Below, piece by piece: positions 16,589 to 24,913 of a stretch of DNA of 48,044 nt. The notes beneath the pieces are model-generated. The model saw nothing but the letters and a program-made list of their open reading frames with translations. It did not search any database and was not told the origin of the DNA. Both the position numbers and the translations under genes were made by a program. Source of the stretch: Indolivaga alginatilytica (GTDB lineage Bacteria; Bacteroidota; Bacteroidia; Bacteroidales; Dysgonomonadaceae); the NCBI RefSeq assembly GCF_003201355.1, contig NZ_QICL01000032.1, positions 1-48,044 of the forward strand, written 5' to 3'. Each line of letters begins with the position of its first letter. Within the stretch, counting starts at the first letter, position 1.

Positions 16589-17588
16589 CGGATGTGTCCG
16601 TTATGTAATGAATAAAGAGGAAGCCAAGCTTATTGCTGTCGAGGGTGTATTGCTGGGTAGCATTGAAAGCATTGTACAGAGTTTCCATACGCAACGGTTG
16701 ATGAAACCGAAAATAAAGCATCCTGTAGGTCATATTGCTTTGAGCTATTCGATAGAGGATAAAGACCGCTTAAGTGATGGAGTTATGGTAACACTGGCTA
16801 AAGAGTATATGGAAGGTATGAATATAAAAGATACCCAGTATATACTAGTCCGTCATTTTGACAATGGGATTCCCCATGTGCATTTAGTCTATAACCGTAT
16901 TGACAATAACGGTAAAGTGATAAGCGATAAAAACGACCGTTACCGAAATGAAGCTGTATGTAAAAAACTAAAGGATAAATACGGCTTAACCTATGGTAAG
17001 GGCAAAGAGAAAGTCAAACAGCACCGATTGCGAGGGAAGGATAAAACCAAGTATCAGTTATATAGTGCTGTTAAAGGAGCTTTGGATAAGTCTGCCAACT
17101 GGAATGACTTTAACAGGCTGTTGAAAGAAAAAGGAATCGCTGTAAATCTCAAATACAAGGGACAGACGAGTGAAGTACAGGGCATATCTTTTACAACAGG
17201 TACTGTCAGCTTCAAAGGTTCTGATCTGGATCGCAGTTTCAGCTATTCCAAAATAGACAAACTCTTACAGGAAAGACAACTGAAACAGAAAGCAGAGCAA
17301 AGGCAAACAAACCAACCAAGTAGCAGACCGAGTAACGAGCAAACCACTCAGCGAACTATCCAACCATCTCAGGAAGCAGATAACAATAATGCTGCTTTAT
17401 TGTCTAAGTCCGATTCATGGGGTACTGGCTTTATAGCACATGGGAATGATGCCGAGGAAGATGAGTTCGCCAGACGGATGAGGTATGAACAGGAGAAAAT
17501 TAATAACAAAACTAATCGTAAAAAGGAAGGAGCAGATAAGTATGAAAACAGAAAATCAGGATTTGAATATGTTTATGGATGGTCTTGA
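16554..17588 (+). CDS. Relaxase / mobilization nuclease
   Basis: A 344-aa relaxase of the MobA/VirD2-like superfamily. The N-terminal catalytic domain has candidate tyrosines such as CVRYVMN near residue 17, and the metal-binding HFDNGIPHVHLVYNRID motif (HxH) near residue 105. This is followed by DRYRNEAVCKKLKDKYGL typical of Bacteroides relaxases. A Gln/Ser/Thr-rich linker (about residues 245-285) precedes a charged tail. It would nick oriT and lead the strand into a recipient cell through a helper conjugation machine. Confidence 0.92.
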   Translation: MIGKVMKRAAFNGCVRYVMNKEEAKLIAVEGVLLGSIESIVQSFHTQRLMKPKIKHPVGHIALSYSIEDKDRLSDGVMVTLAKEYMEGMNIKDTQYILVRHFDNGIPHVHLVYNRIDNNGKVISDKNDRYRNEAVCKKLKDKYGLTYGKGKEKVKQHRLRGKDKTKYQLYSAVKGALDKSANWNDFNRLLKEKGIAVNLKYKGQTSEVQGISFTTGTVSFKGSDLDRSFSYSKIDKLLQERQLKQKAEQRQTNQPSSRPSNEQTTQRTIQPSQEADNNNAALLSKSDSWGTGFIAHGNDAEEDEFARRMRYEQEKINNKTNRKKEGADKYENRKSGFEYVYGWS

Positions 17589-18234
17589 AGGAATACTATC
17601 CGAAATAAGAGACGAGCTGTTAAAAATTAATCAGAAGAATAAGGATAGCCCCGAAGCATCTTTGAGCATCGATCTGCTGAATAGGATATCTGATACGATC
17701 GGGCAGGCTAAGAAAGCAATAGATGAAGAAGACTTGAAAAAGTTTATTAATGCTGTAATTAGTGTTACGACCCAATTGCAGGAAGAAGCCAATAAAGCAT
17801 CTGCCGAGTTTCTGAATCAGAAAATAGCGGAACTCAAAGAGCTTGCAAAACAACCGACTATCATTGAAAGAAGATATTCGATTGATTTTAAATCAAGCAG
17901 GACTTTTACTGCTATTGTTCTTGTTTCACTCGCTTTATTGTGTTCTTTATTGTGTAATTATAATCAGTATCAAAGTAATAATGAGCTGACGGATGCTGAT
18001 TGGAAATACCGTTTTGTGAAGATGAACGGTGGTATTTATACGGATGATGTGTTTCATCTGGAGCGTATGTTTGGTTCTCCCGACAGTGTAAAGAAAGTAA
18101 AGGGTTTGAAGGGTCAGATCCTTGATTATGAAATGAAGCTGAGGGAGCAGATCGAGAAGCAGGAGCTGATTGACAGGAATATGAGGGAGAATGAGAAACT
18201 GGATAGTGAGATTAAAATGCTTAAAGGGCAATGA
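17542..18234 (+). CDS. Mobilization-associated membrane protein
   Basis: 230 aa beginning MKTENQDLNMF, with a strong ribosome binding site (AAGGAAGGAG) 10 bp upstream. That site argues against the in-frame ATG at 17485 inside the relaxase gene. Residues 1-120 are helical with an amphipathic/coiled-coil pattern. A single transmembrane helix lies near residues 115-140 (FTAIVLVSLALLCSLLCNY), and a charged C-terminal coiled coil follows (EMKLREQIEKQELIDRNMRE). The family is not recognised. Coupling to the relaxase gene suggests a role in mobilization, perhaps linking the relaxosome to the membrane. Confidence 0.7.
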   Translation: MKTENQDLNMFMDGLEGILSEIRDELLKINQKNKDSPEASLSIDLLNRISDTIGQAKKAIDEEDLKKFINAVISVTTQLQEEANKASAEFLNQKIAELKELAKQPTIIERRYSIDFKSSRTFTAIVLVSLALLCSLLCNYNQYQSNNELTDADWKYRFVKMNGGIYTDDVFHLERMFGSPDSVKKVKGLKGQILDYEMKLREQIEKQELIDRNMRENEKLDSEIKMLKGQ

Positions 18235-18243
18235 TTGACCAAT

Positions 18244-18276
18244 TAAACCAAAGGCAGCAAAACTGCCTTTGGTTTA
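18244..18276. terminator. Terminator after the mobilization genes
   Basis: A 14-bp perfect stem TAAACCAAAGGCAG/CTGCCTTTGGTTTA with a 5-nt loop. It lies between convergent genes and has no long T tract. Confidence 0.75.
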
Positions 18277-18293
18277 AGATGCTGTTCCAATTT

Positions 18294-18689
18294 TTATGGA
18301 GTTGGCATTTTATAAAAATAGAAGTGTGTCCCTTCATTCTCTTCTATTTTACAATAAATAGAGTCTTTCAATATCCAGCACTTTCTTCTGTAACTATAAT
18401 ATTTCGAGAACTGACGTAGAAAGATGATAAACAAGGTTTCATCTTTGGGTTCATAAAAATGGATAGATGCTGAATAGCAGTTATCTTCTTTGTCCATGAT
18501 AAAGGTTAGGGAGGCATTTTCTTTGTCAAAACTGACTTCCACATAATCCAAGAGATTACCTTTTTCTGTATATCTTATAAGACATACAGGATAGTTGCTG
18601 TACTTCTCTTTTATTGCTAAGTGAGAGAGGGGAAGGGCTGAACATGCGTGTTCAATCAAGTATTTGAAATCATTCTTTTTCTGATTCAT
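18294..18689 (-). CDS. Hypothetical protein
   Basis: 131 aa, soluble and rich in aromatic and acidic residues, with no motif that I recognise. The mix (LIEHACSALPLSHLAIKEK, then alternating beta-type segments) suggests a small alpha/beta protein. It stands alone on the minus strand between the mobilization genes and the nucleotidyltransferase-HEPN gene. Bases 18690-18911 between the two divergent genes hold no further gene. Confidence 0.6.
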   Translation of the reverse strand: MNQKKNDFKYLIEHACSALPLSHLAIKEKYSNYPVCLIRYTEKGNLLDYVEVSFDKENASLTFIMDKEDNCYSASIHFYEPKDETLFIIFLRQFSKYYSYRRKCWILKDSIYCKIEENEGTHFYFYKMPTP

Positions 18690-18911
18690 AAATATCCGCT
18701 TTTAAGCCTGATTAGTTAATCAAGCCGATATAAATACTAAAATGAATAGTTTATATCACTGCGGTCTTTATTTGTCAGTTCGTATGGAGTGATAAACCAA
18801 CAATGGCAGGATGTTATTACAAAGATATGATTTTACTTGAAAAGTTAATTTCTATTTCTCTTTTTTCTATACCTTTATACTCTTAACTTTATAGTTATTA
18901 ATAAGATTCCG

Positions 18912-19799
18912 ATGAAAAAGTCTATATTACATTTACCGTCAACAAACCAAAGGGATTTGCATTATCTTGTAGAATCTATTTTAAGCCGTGTTAAGCAAAC
19001 CGAAATGATAATTCTATTTGGTAGCTATGCCCGTAACGATTTTGTTGTATATGATGAAAAATATGAGTTTGGCAAAATACAGTTTTATGTAAGCGATTAC
19101 GATATATTGGTTGTTACAAGCGGTATATCTGATGGTATTGCAGGTAAAGCACTGGATAATATAGAGGTTCAGTACTACAATCGGGCAAAAGATCCTGACA
19201 GGCAACCTCCTGTTCAATTTATTAATATTGATATGAAAAAATTGAGTAAGGAATTAACTGAAGGTCGCTATTTCTATACTCAGATAAAACAAGAAGGTGT
19301 AATCTTGTATGATAGTGAGAAGTTTAAGCTTCCTCGTAGACGTAAACTAAACTTTAAAGAGATACAGCAACAGGCACAAGAATATTTCGATGATAAGTTT
19401 ACAAGAGCAAATAGCTTTTTACGTGATGCGAAATATGCTTACTCTTGTGAAGATTGTAAACAATCCTCATTTTATTTACATCAAGCCTGCGAAAACTATT
19501 TTTATACTATACGTTTGGTTTATACTCAGCAGAATAGCAAACAGCATAACTTAACCAAGTTACTAAACTCGGTAAAGAAATATTCTACTGATTTTGTAAA
19601 AGTATTTCCACAGGATACTCCAGAAGAAAAACGGCTATTTGAGCTTATCAAAGCTGCTTATGTAAATGGTCGCTACGATCCTGATTTTGTAGTTACAAAA
19701 GAGGATATTGATGTTCTTGTTCCGAAAGTGGAATTATTGAGAGATATTACTAAATGTATTTGTGAGGAGAGGATTGTGGAGTATGGGGAGATGATTTAG
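18912..19799 (+). CDS. Fused nucleotidyltransferase-HEPN protein
   Basis: 295 aa. Residues 30-70 carry a minimal nucleotidyltransferase motif: LFGSYAR (G37, S38) and the metal-binding DYD (62-64). Residues 150-285 form a HEPN domain (FYLHQACENYFYTIRLVY, then SKQHNLTKLLNSV). Separate MNT and HEPN genes form toxin-antitoxin pairs, in which the MNT protein nucleotidylates and silences the HEPN ribonuclease. Here both are in one chain. The HEPN part has an Arg and a His but not the close R-x4-6-H spacing, so nuclease activity is uncertain. It may be a defence or maintenance gene of the element. Confidence 0.8.
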   Translation: MKKSILHLPSTNQRDLHYLVESILSRVKQTEMIILFGSYARNDFVVYDEKYEFGKIQFYVSDYDILVVTSGISDGIAGKALDNIEVQYYNRAKDPDRQPPVQFINIDMKKLSKELTEGRYFYTQIKQEGVILYDSEKFKLPRRRKLNFKEIQQQAQEYFDDKFTRANSFLRDAKYAYSCEDCKQSSFYLHQACENYFYTIRLVYTQQNSKQHNLTKLLNSVKKYSTDFVKVFPQDTPEEKRLFELIKAAYVNGRYDPDFVVTKEDIDVLVPKVELLRDITKCICEERIVEYGEMI

Positions 19800-19979
19800 T
19801 GCTGGCACTTAATAGTTAATTAGGCAGAGTTTTGATTATCTAGATTCTTACACAATATTTGGGACACTGTTTGTTTAATCAGTTTTTAGCTATATTTGAA
19901 AACAGGATCCAAGTATAAAACCTGAACCCTGAGTTTTTCATTTACACAAATTAGTGGATAGTACCAGTTTCTTCCAAAC

Positions 19980-21701
19980 TCAAACTTTAAATTCTCTAAA
20001 TACATCTTTATTCAACTCTATAAGCTTTCCATTTTCAACTTTGAAAATTCTATCCATCTTCATTATTATCGATAATTTATGAGATAAAACGATTGTCGTT
20101 TTATTCTTCATAAACTCTACAAGCGATTCGTTTATGATTGATTCTAATTCGTTATCTAAAGCACTCGTAGCTTCATCTAAAATTAAGATTTTAGGATTCA
20201 CTAATAAAGCTCGAGTTATGGCAATCCTCTGTCTCTGTCCACCTGAAAGTGTGACACCATTTTCTCCTACTAAAGAATTAAATCCATCTGGTAATTTCTG
20301 AATAAAATCATATGAATTAGATATTTTACTTGCTTTAATAATATCTGAATCAGTAGCATCAGGATTGCCGTATTTTATGTTGTCATTAATTGTCCCGGAG
20401 AATAATTTTATTTCTTGCGATACTACACCAAAGAGTCGCCTATAACTCGATAAAGGTATCTCATTTATATTTAGTCCATCGATAGTAATTTGTCCATTCG
20501 ATAAATGATAAAATCTTAGTAATAATTGCAAAATAGTCGATTTTCCTCCACCGCTTTCCCCTATAATTCCTATTTTATCTCCTCTTCTTATTTCTAAATT
20601 CAAGCCATCCAGTACCACTGTAGATTCTCTGGAAGGATAATTAAAACAAACATCATTAAATTTTAGACTACCGTTAAAATCTGCCAACTCATCACCGATA
20701 GCTACTTGTGTTATATCTTCGGCAGGTTCATTTAATAATATATTGATGCGTTCTGTAGCTCCTATAGATTTCTGTATTGTGCCAAAAGCAATAGATATAG
20801 CTGAATAAGCACTTCCTATAAAAACAGCATTAACAATGAATTCGATTAATTTACCTGTTGTTATGGTAGCAGTTGCGACTAGTTCACTTGCGTACCAAAT
20901 TATTATTATTATCCCTAATAGCAAAACAAATGAAGCAACACCTTCAATTGCAATTTTGGCTATTGATGTAGATATTGATTTTCTTAAAATATTATCAAGT
21001 GCTTTGGAGTATTTTTCTTCTTCTATATGTTCATTATTAAATGTCTTGATTGTTCTCACTAACTGTAAAGATTCTTGAAGAATTACATTGGCAGACGAAT
21101 AATAATTAAGAGTTTCTCTTGACAGTTTTCTCACCTTCATGGCTAGTTTAAGTGAAAAGTATACAGCAGGAGGAAAAACAAGAATAAGTAAAAAAGTTAA
21201 TTTGTAATTGATCGAAAATAAATTTACAAAACAAAATATAATAATAAAAGGCTGATAAATAACCGATGCAATTTGTTCAGAAAATATACTCTTTATCAAT
21301 GCTATATCTGTATTAATTCGACTAAATAGATCCCCGACTAAATTTGTATCATAAAACTTTAGTGGTTGACGAATTAATTTTGAAAATACCTGATTCATAA
21401 TTCTGAAAGTAGTTTTCTCTGCGAAAATAAAAAAAAGATAATTCTTTATCAGTTTAAAGATACTATTCAGAAGAAATGCTAAGAAGATAGCGAAAGATAT
21501 GTATTTTAAATTAGAAAAAATACCCGTCGTGTTTTTTGTCGCTCCATCTATCAATTGACCAAACAGATAAGGCAAAGAAACCTGTGTTAAGCTTGTAAGT
21601 AATATAAATACGACTCCTAAAATAAAATAACGTTTAAAAGGAGAATAAGCATCTTTAAGAGCAAAAATGTTACTATTTTTAATTGTTTTGAATAAACTCA
21701 T
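19980..21701 (-). CDS. ABC exporter (fused membrane and ATPase domains)
   Basis: A 573-aa half-transporter. Six transmembrane helices span residues 25-310. The nucleotide-binding domain has Walker A (GESGGGKST), Q-loop (VVSQEI), signature (LSGGQRQRIAITRA), Walker B (ILILDEATSALD) and the H-loop His (VLSHKLS). It lacks an N-terminal C39 peptidase domain, so leader removal would need another protease. The M48 gene directly upstream, overlapping by 23 bp, is the obvious candidate. Being last in the operon that begins with the small precursor-like ORF, it probably exports the mature peptide. A lipid or drug exporter cannot be excluded from sequence alone. Confidence 0.88.
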   Translation of the reverse strand: MSLFKTIKNSNIFALKDAYSPFKRYFILGVVFILLTSLTQVSLPYLFGQLIDGATKNTTGIFSNLKYISFAIFLAFLLNSIFKLIKNYLFFIFAEKTTFRIMNQVFSKLIRQPLKFYDTNLVGDLFSRINTDIALIKSIFSEQIASVIYQPFIIIFCFVNLFSINYKLTFLLILVFPPAVYFSLKLAMKVRKLSRETLNYYSSANVILQESLQLVRTIKTFNNEHIEEEKYSKALDNILRKSISTSIAKIAIEGVASFVLLLGIIIIIWYASELVATATITTGKLIEFIVNAVFIGSAYSAISIAFGTIQKSIGATERINILLNEPAEDITQVAIGDELADFNGSLKFNDVCFNYPSRESTVVLDGLNLEIRRGDKIGIIGESGGGKSTILQLLLRFYHLSNGQITIDGLNINEIPLSSYRRLFGVVSQEIKLFSGTINDNIKYGNPDATDSDIIKASKISNSYDFIQKLPDGFNSLVGENGVTLSGGQRQRIAITRALLVNPKILILDEATSALDNELESIINESLVEFMKNKTTIVLSHKLSIIMKMDRIFKVENGKLIELNKDVFREFKV

Positions 21702-22743
21702 GATAAGATTTGATTTTTTTTATTCTGTATTTATTAAAAGGATGGGGAGAATTAATATAATACCCTAATTTAGTTTGAGAAATTGGATCATTTACTAATT
21801 CTATTTTTCTTAAAGCATTTATAAGGTCTGTACTCGAAAATGTTAAGGAAGAATATTTATCAGCTAAATACTCTTGTTGTCTTAAAATTGTATTGTATAA
21901 AAACTTGAAAAATAGCATAAGAAAATCAATAGACAACACAATAAAGACAAATCCTAAAAACAGATTAATACTATTTAATATACAAAATTTGACAACCAGG
22001 TACATAAATAAAAGCAAGAGTAAATTACTCAGCATTTTTATTAAGTAAATCATGCTATGTTTACCTATTTCATGCCCTATTTCATGCCCTATAATTGCTA
22101 TTATTTCTTCTGTATTTAATGTGTTTATTGCTTTACTAGTAACTATTATGTTGTTTTTACCATTTTTCCCCGCTAAAAGGTGTGCATTTATTAACTCATT
22201 GTCATAGTATGAAATTACCCCTTCCATCAACATGTGAGGTGATAAATGATTTTCTATTTGACTTTTTAAAGGTTCTGGTAGAGGATATATATTATTATAT
22301 TTCTTTAATTCATTTTTTCTGTTTTTTTTAATTTTCGAATAAACATCTACTATAATATACAGGATTGCGAATAGCAATAAGGTATACTCTGCACTTATTT
22401 TTTCTATTAAAAACAGACTAAATGATAGCCCTATTGATTTAAGTGTTATATCTAATAATAATTTCGTTAAACGAATTTTATTGGTTTGGCTTCGATTATT
22501 AATATTTATAATTAAAGGAATTATACTTAAAATCGTAAAGAACAAAAAGCAGATAACGAAGCCATAGACGTAATTAACTTCTCTATTGAGAAAAGGGATG
22601 AGTAATACTATATTTAAATATATATACTTAGCTATATCTGTTCGAAATTGAAGGTCTTTATTTGAGTTATATGAGCATATGTTTCTTGAAATAGTTAAAT
22701 AAAGAATAGATATTATAAATGCAGCGATAATTAAACTATCCAT
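21679..22743 (-). CDS. Integral-membrane M48-family metallopeptidase
   Basis: 354 aa. Four hydrophobic segments occupy the first 140 residues. The zinc motif HEIGH (220-224) is embedded in IGHEIGHEIGKHS, two further membrane helices follow, and the probable third ligand lies in QQEYLADKYS. This is the HtpX/Ste24-like arrangement. It sits between a putative maturation protein (4-bp gap) and the ABC exporter (23-bp overlap), which suggests it cleaves the precursor leader or degrades failed product. At DNA level the doubled HEIG comes from a short tandem duplication near 22072-22095. Confidence 0.85.
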   Translation of the reverse strand: MDSLIIAAFIISILYLTISRNICSYNSNKDLQFRTDIAKYIYLNIVLLIPFLNREVNYVYGFVICFLFFTILSIIPLIININNRSQTNKIRLTKLLLDITLKSIGLSFSLFLIEKISAEYTLLLFAILYIIVDVYSKIKKNRKNELKKYNNIYPLPEPLKSQIENHLSPHMLMEGVISYYDNELINAHLLAGKNGKNNIIVTSKAINTLNTEEIIAIIGHEIGHEIGKHSMIYLIKMLSNLLLLLFMYLVVKFCILNSINLFLGFVFIVLSIDFLMLFFKFLYNTILRQQEYLADKYSSLTFSSTDLINALRKIELVNDPISQTKLGYYINSPHPFNKYRIKKIKSYHEFIQNN

Positions 22744-22747
22744 AATA

Positions 22748-23542
22748 TTAAAAAAAAGTGTTTTTGATCTTATTGTTTATTCTTAGGGATTCATCCTGAA
22801 ACTCAAGGATAGTCAAGATACAATCAAAACTTATATTTAATATGGCAGTTATTTCATCTTTTGAAAACTGATCTTTAAGATAGTTTCCAAAATATCCATT
22901 TATATTTTGTTGAAGGCCTATATAGTTTGCACATGATACAACCGTATTATTAGAGTTTTGTCCAAGATATATTAATGATCGAAATACTAAATTTCCTAAT
23001 AGTAGGTTATACTCTTTTTTGTACAACTGAAGCATAAGTGCCTCTAATAGATTCGTATTATACTTTTCTGAAAATGTAAATTCTTTATTTTTACCAAAAT
23101 CTGTTCCTATGTTGATTAAGGATGTGTAGGTTTCGATATTTGATTTTAGTAAATCGTAATTCTTAAAACTTGAAATTAGATCAATGTTCTTCACCTTGTA
23201 AGATAAAAAGCAATAAGGGAAATCATACCTTTCTTCGCCAATATCACTTTTTAAATATAGTAACCATTCTTTTATAAAAAGACTGGTCGGGCTATTATTG
23301 TTATTAAGCATCATATATAATAATATATGAAACTTTGGTATTTGATTCAACTCTTCAAAAACAAGATTATCTACAATTTTTTCGGTCTCGGCAAGAAAGT
23401 CCTCGCCAATTATTTGGTCGGAATAGCTGAATGATTTTACTGAATTATATATTATAAGTCTATCTAAAATACTCAATTGATATTCGGTTATAATGGTCGA
23501 CAACCATTTGTGATAATTATTTAATATTTTGTCCGTCTCCAT
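22748..23542 (-). CDS. Putative peptide maturation protein B, paralogue of its neighbour
   Basis: 264 aa, helical, with no transmembrane segment. The C-terminal half aligns by eye with the upstream 311-aa protein: TSLINIGTDFGKNKEF here versus THSLFYLSDFGERPIF there, then a helical stretch and YIGLQQNINGYFGN versus TLFKSQRKDGSFPAP. The latter resembles the Q-x-x-x-G-x-(F/W) turn of alpha/alpha-toroid proteins. I suspect the DUF6895 family, but that is memory-based and tentative. It lacks the His of the THS motif, so one paralogue may be catalytic and the other structural. It overlaps the upstream gene by 26 bp. Confidence 0.7.
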   Translation of the reverse strand: METDKILNNYHKWLSTIITEYQLSILDRLIIYNSVKSFSYSDQIIGEDFLAETEKIVDNLVFEELNQIPKFHILLYMMLNNNNSPTSLFIKEWLLYLKSDIGEERYDFPYCFLSYKVKNIDLISSFKNYDLLKSNIETYTSLINIGTDFGKNKEFTFSEKYNTNLLEALMLQLYKKEYNLLLGNLVFRSLIYLGQNSNNTVVSCANYIGLQQNINGYFGNYLKDQFSKDEITAILNISFDCILTILEFQDESLRINNKIKNTFF

Positions 23543-24452
23543 TTTTTGATTTTATTAGAAATACTGTTGCTATCAGAGCAACCAATGTAACATGGTAATT
23601 TTGATTTACATAATCCTTTTGATTTACTCTATGGTTTATACCATGCTGTAGCCTTTTACTTCTTTTTGGTGCAGGAAAAGAACCATCTTTCCTTTGGCTT
23701 TTAAATAAGGTTTTACTGGCAATGTCACAAACTTCATTATTTATATTTAAATTGCATAAGTTTATAATATACTCTCCCAGTAGATCCATATCATTTGCTA
23801 ATATATTCTTTAGGGTAAGTGTTAGTAGGCTATGCTCAATTTCATCATTATTATCTGTAAATATAGGCCGCTCTCCAAAATCACTTAAGTAAAATAAAGA
23901 ATGAGTCAACGCATATTCTTCACTAATACTAAAATTTATCAAATCGAATTTTGAAGCTAATATGGATGTTTTCGATATATTTTGCATTTTAGCATAGTCT
24001 TTTCCATCTTTATTAAGATAGGACGATGCCAAATATAAATTATATTCTAAGTCCATCTTTCTAAAAGGAATTATCTCAGGCGTTATATCCCGAGCTGTTT
24101 TATAAGTTCTCTTTATAATAGATTCTAATTTTCGATTATTCTTATAGTTAAGGTAAAATATAATAGAACTTCCATTTATTCTAAAACAGTGGGGATCTAT
24201 TTGTATTTGCTCATAATATCGAGGATTCAATAAGATTGGTTCTGTAAATTGGCTAATTAATTCAACAATCTCAAAATTCTCTATTGTAAAGTGCCTCCTA
24301 TTGCGATATGCTAAAAATAAGAACAAATGCAACTCATTAAACATCTTGTTAGTATTGGGGTCATTAATAGCACCATTATCTAACGGACTAAAATACTTTA
24401 AACTTTCATAAATCCATTTTAATGCCAATCGCTGACTTTCAATTATATTCAT
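23517..24452 (-). CDS. Putative peptide maturation protein A (alpha/alpha-toroid-like)
   Basis: 311 aa from the ATG at 24452; an upstream ATG at 24467 would add MIIIT. It is helical with repeated hydrophobic helices. Notable motifs are EYALTHSLFYLSDFGERP near residue 190, the turn SQRKDGSFPAP near residue 265, and NYHVTLVALIATVFL near the C terminus. These recall prenyltransferase/cyclase toroid repeats, and the THxLFYLSDFG stretch recalls DUF6895 proteins (tentative). It follows the precursor-like gene on the same strand, after a strong hairpin. It is the best candidate for a modification enzyme, since no lanthipeptide synthetase, radical SAM, YcaO or ATP-grasp gene is in the cluster. Confidence 0.7.
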   Translation of the reverse strand: MNIIESQRLALKWIYESLKYFSPLDNGAINDPNTNKMFNELHLFLFLAYRNRRHFTIENFEIVELISQFTEPILLNPRYYEQIQIDPHCFRINGSSIIFYLNYKNNRKLESIIKRTYKTARDITPEIIPFRKMDLEYNLYLASSYLNKDGKDYAKMQNISKTSILASKFDLINFSISEEYALTHSLFYLSDFGERPIFTDNNDEIEHSLLTLTLKNILANDMDLLGEYIINLCNLNINNEVCDIASKTLFKSQRKDGSFPAPKRSKRLQHGINHRVNQKDYVNQNYHVTLVALIATVFLIKSKNGDGQNIK

Positions 24453-24479
24453 AGTTATAATAATCATATAAGATTAATA

Positions 24480-24515
24480 AACAATAAGTGGAAAATACCT
24501 TTTCCACTTATTGTT
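24480..24515 (-). terminator. Strong hairpin between precursor and maturation genes
   Basis: A 16-bp perfect stem (ACAATAAGTGGAAAA and its complement, plus an outer A-T pair) with the loop TACC. On the minus strand it is followed by a weak T-rich tract. Partial termination or 3' stabilisation here would give more precursor transcript than enzyme transcript, as is common in peptide clusters. Confidence 0.75.
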
Positions 24516-24594
24516 GTTAAATTTAAGAATGCTAACTTTTGAATATTAGAAGTTAAAGCTAAAATATTCTCTAGATGAAACACTCTTAATTTGC

Positions 24595-24780
24595 TTACCA
24601 CCAAACAAGAAGACCATGATCTTTGCTGATGAATGCTCCAATATCATCACAATCAGAGCAAGCTGTTTCAGACGTGAAGTTTTGTACTTCCTCTGTGAGG
24701 GGTGAAAATACTAATTTAGAATCTCCTTGGGTAAATTTTGCAAAGTTCTGCACGCGATTTGAAACCATAATTTTTTTCAT
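24595..24780 (-). CDS. Precursor-like small peptide of a natural-product locus
   Basis: 61 aa, starting MKKIMVSNRVQNF. An N-terminal region of about 38 residues with charged and hydrophobic positions (NFAKFTQGDSKLVFSPLTEEV) resembles a recognition leader. The C-terminal tail begins near ETACSDCDD, contains a CxxC pair and ends GLLVWW. There is no double-glycine or lipoprotein signal. It heads an operon with two paralogous unknown proteins, a membrane protease and an ABC exporter, which is the usual gene order for a ribosomally made peptide. The mature product, cleavage site and modification are unknown. A divergent PadR operon lies 133 bp away. Confidence 0.75.
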   Translation of the reverse strand: MKKIMVSNRVQNFAKFTQGDSKLVFSPLTEEVQNFTSETACSDCDDIGAFISKDHGLLVWW

Positions 24781-24863
24781 TTTGTAAGTGTTATTAATTT
24801 AAGACATTCAAATAAATACATTTTAAATTAAAAAAACAGCATACTGTTAATTTTAATTTGATA

Positions 24864-24898
24864 AAATACATCGTATTACAATGTATTTGCTATATTTG
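24864..24898 (+). promoter_or_regulatory. padR promoter with candidate PadR operator
   Basis: An inverted repeat AAATACAT (24864-24871), 9-bp spacer, ATGTATTT (24881-24888) directly abuts a Bacteroidetes -7 box TATATTTG at 24891-24898. A third half-site AAATACAT lies at 24814-24821, nearer the divergent precursor gene. PadR proteins bind ATGT/ACAT-type inverted repeats and usually repress their own promoter. The placement would let one regulator control both operons. Confidence 0.6.
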
Positions 24899-24913
24899 TA
24901 AAAAAATAAGATT

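Noticed and set aside
19980-24780. Lanthipeptide, lasso or radical-SAM peptide cluster
   Set aside because: No LanB/LanC/LanM, lasso B/C or CxxxCxxC radical-SAM protein is encoded nearby.
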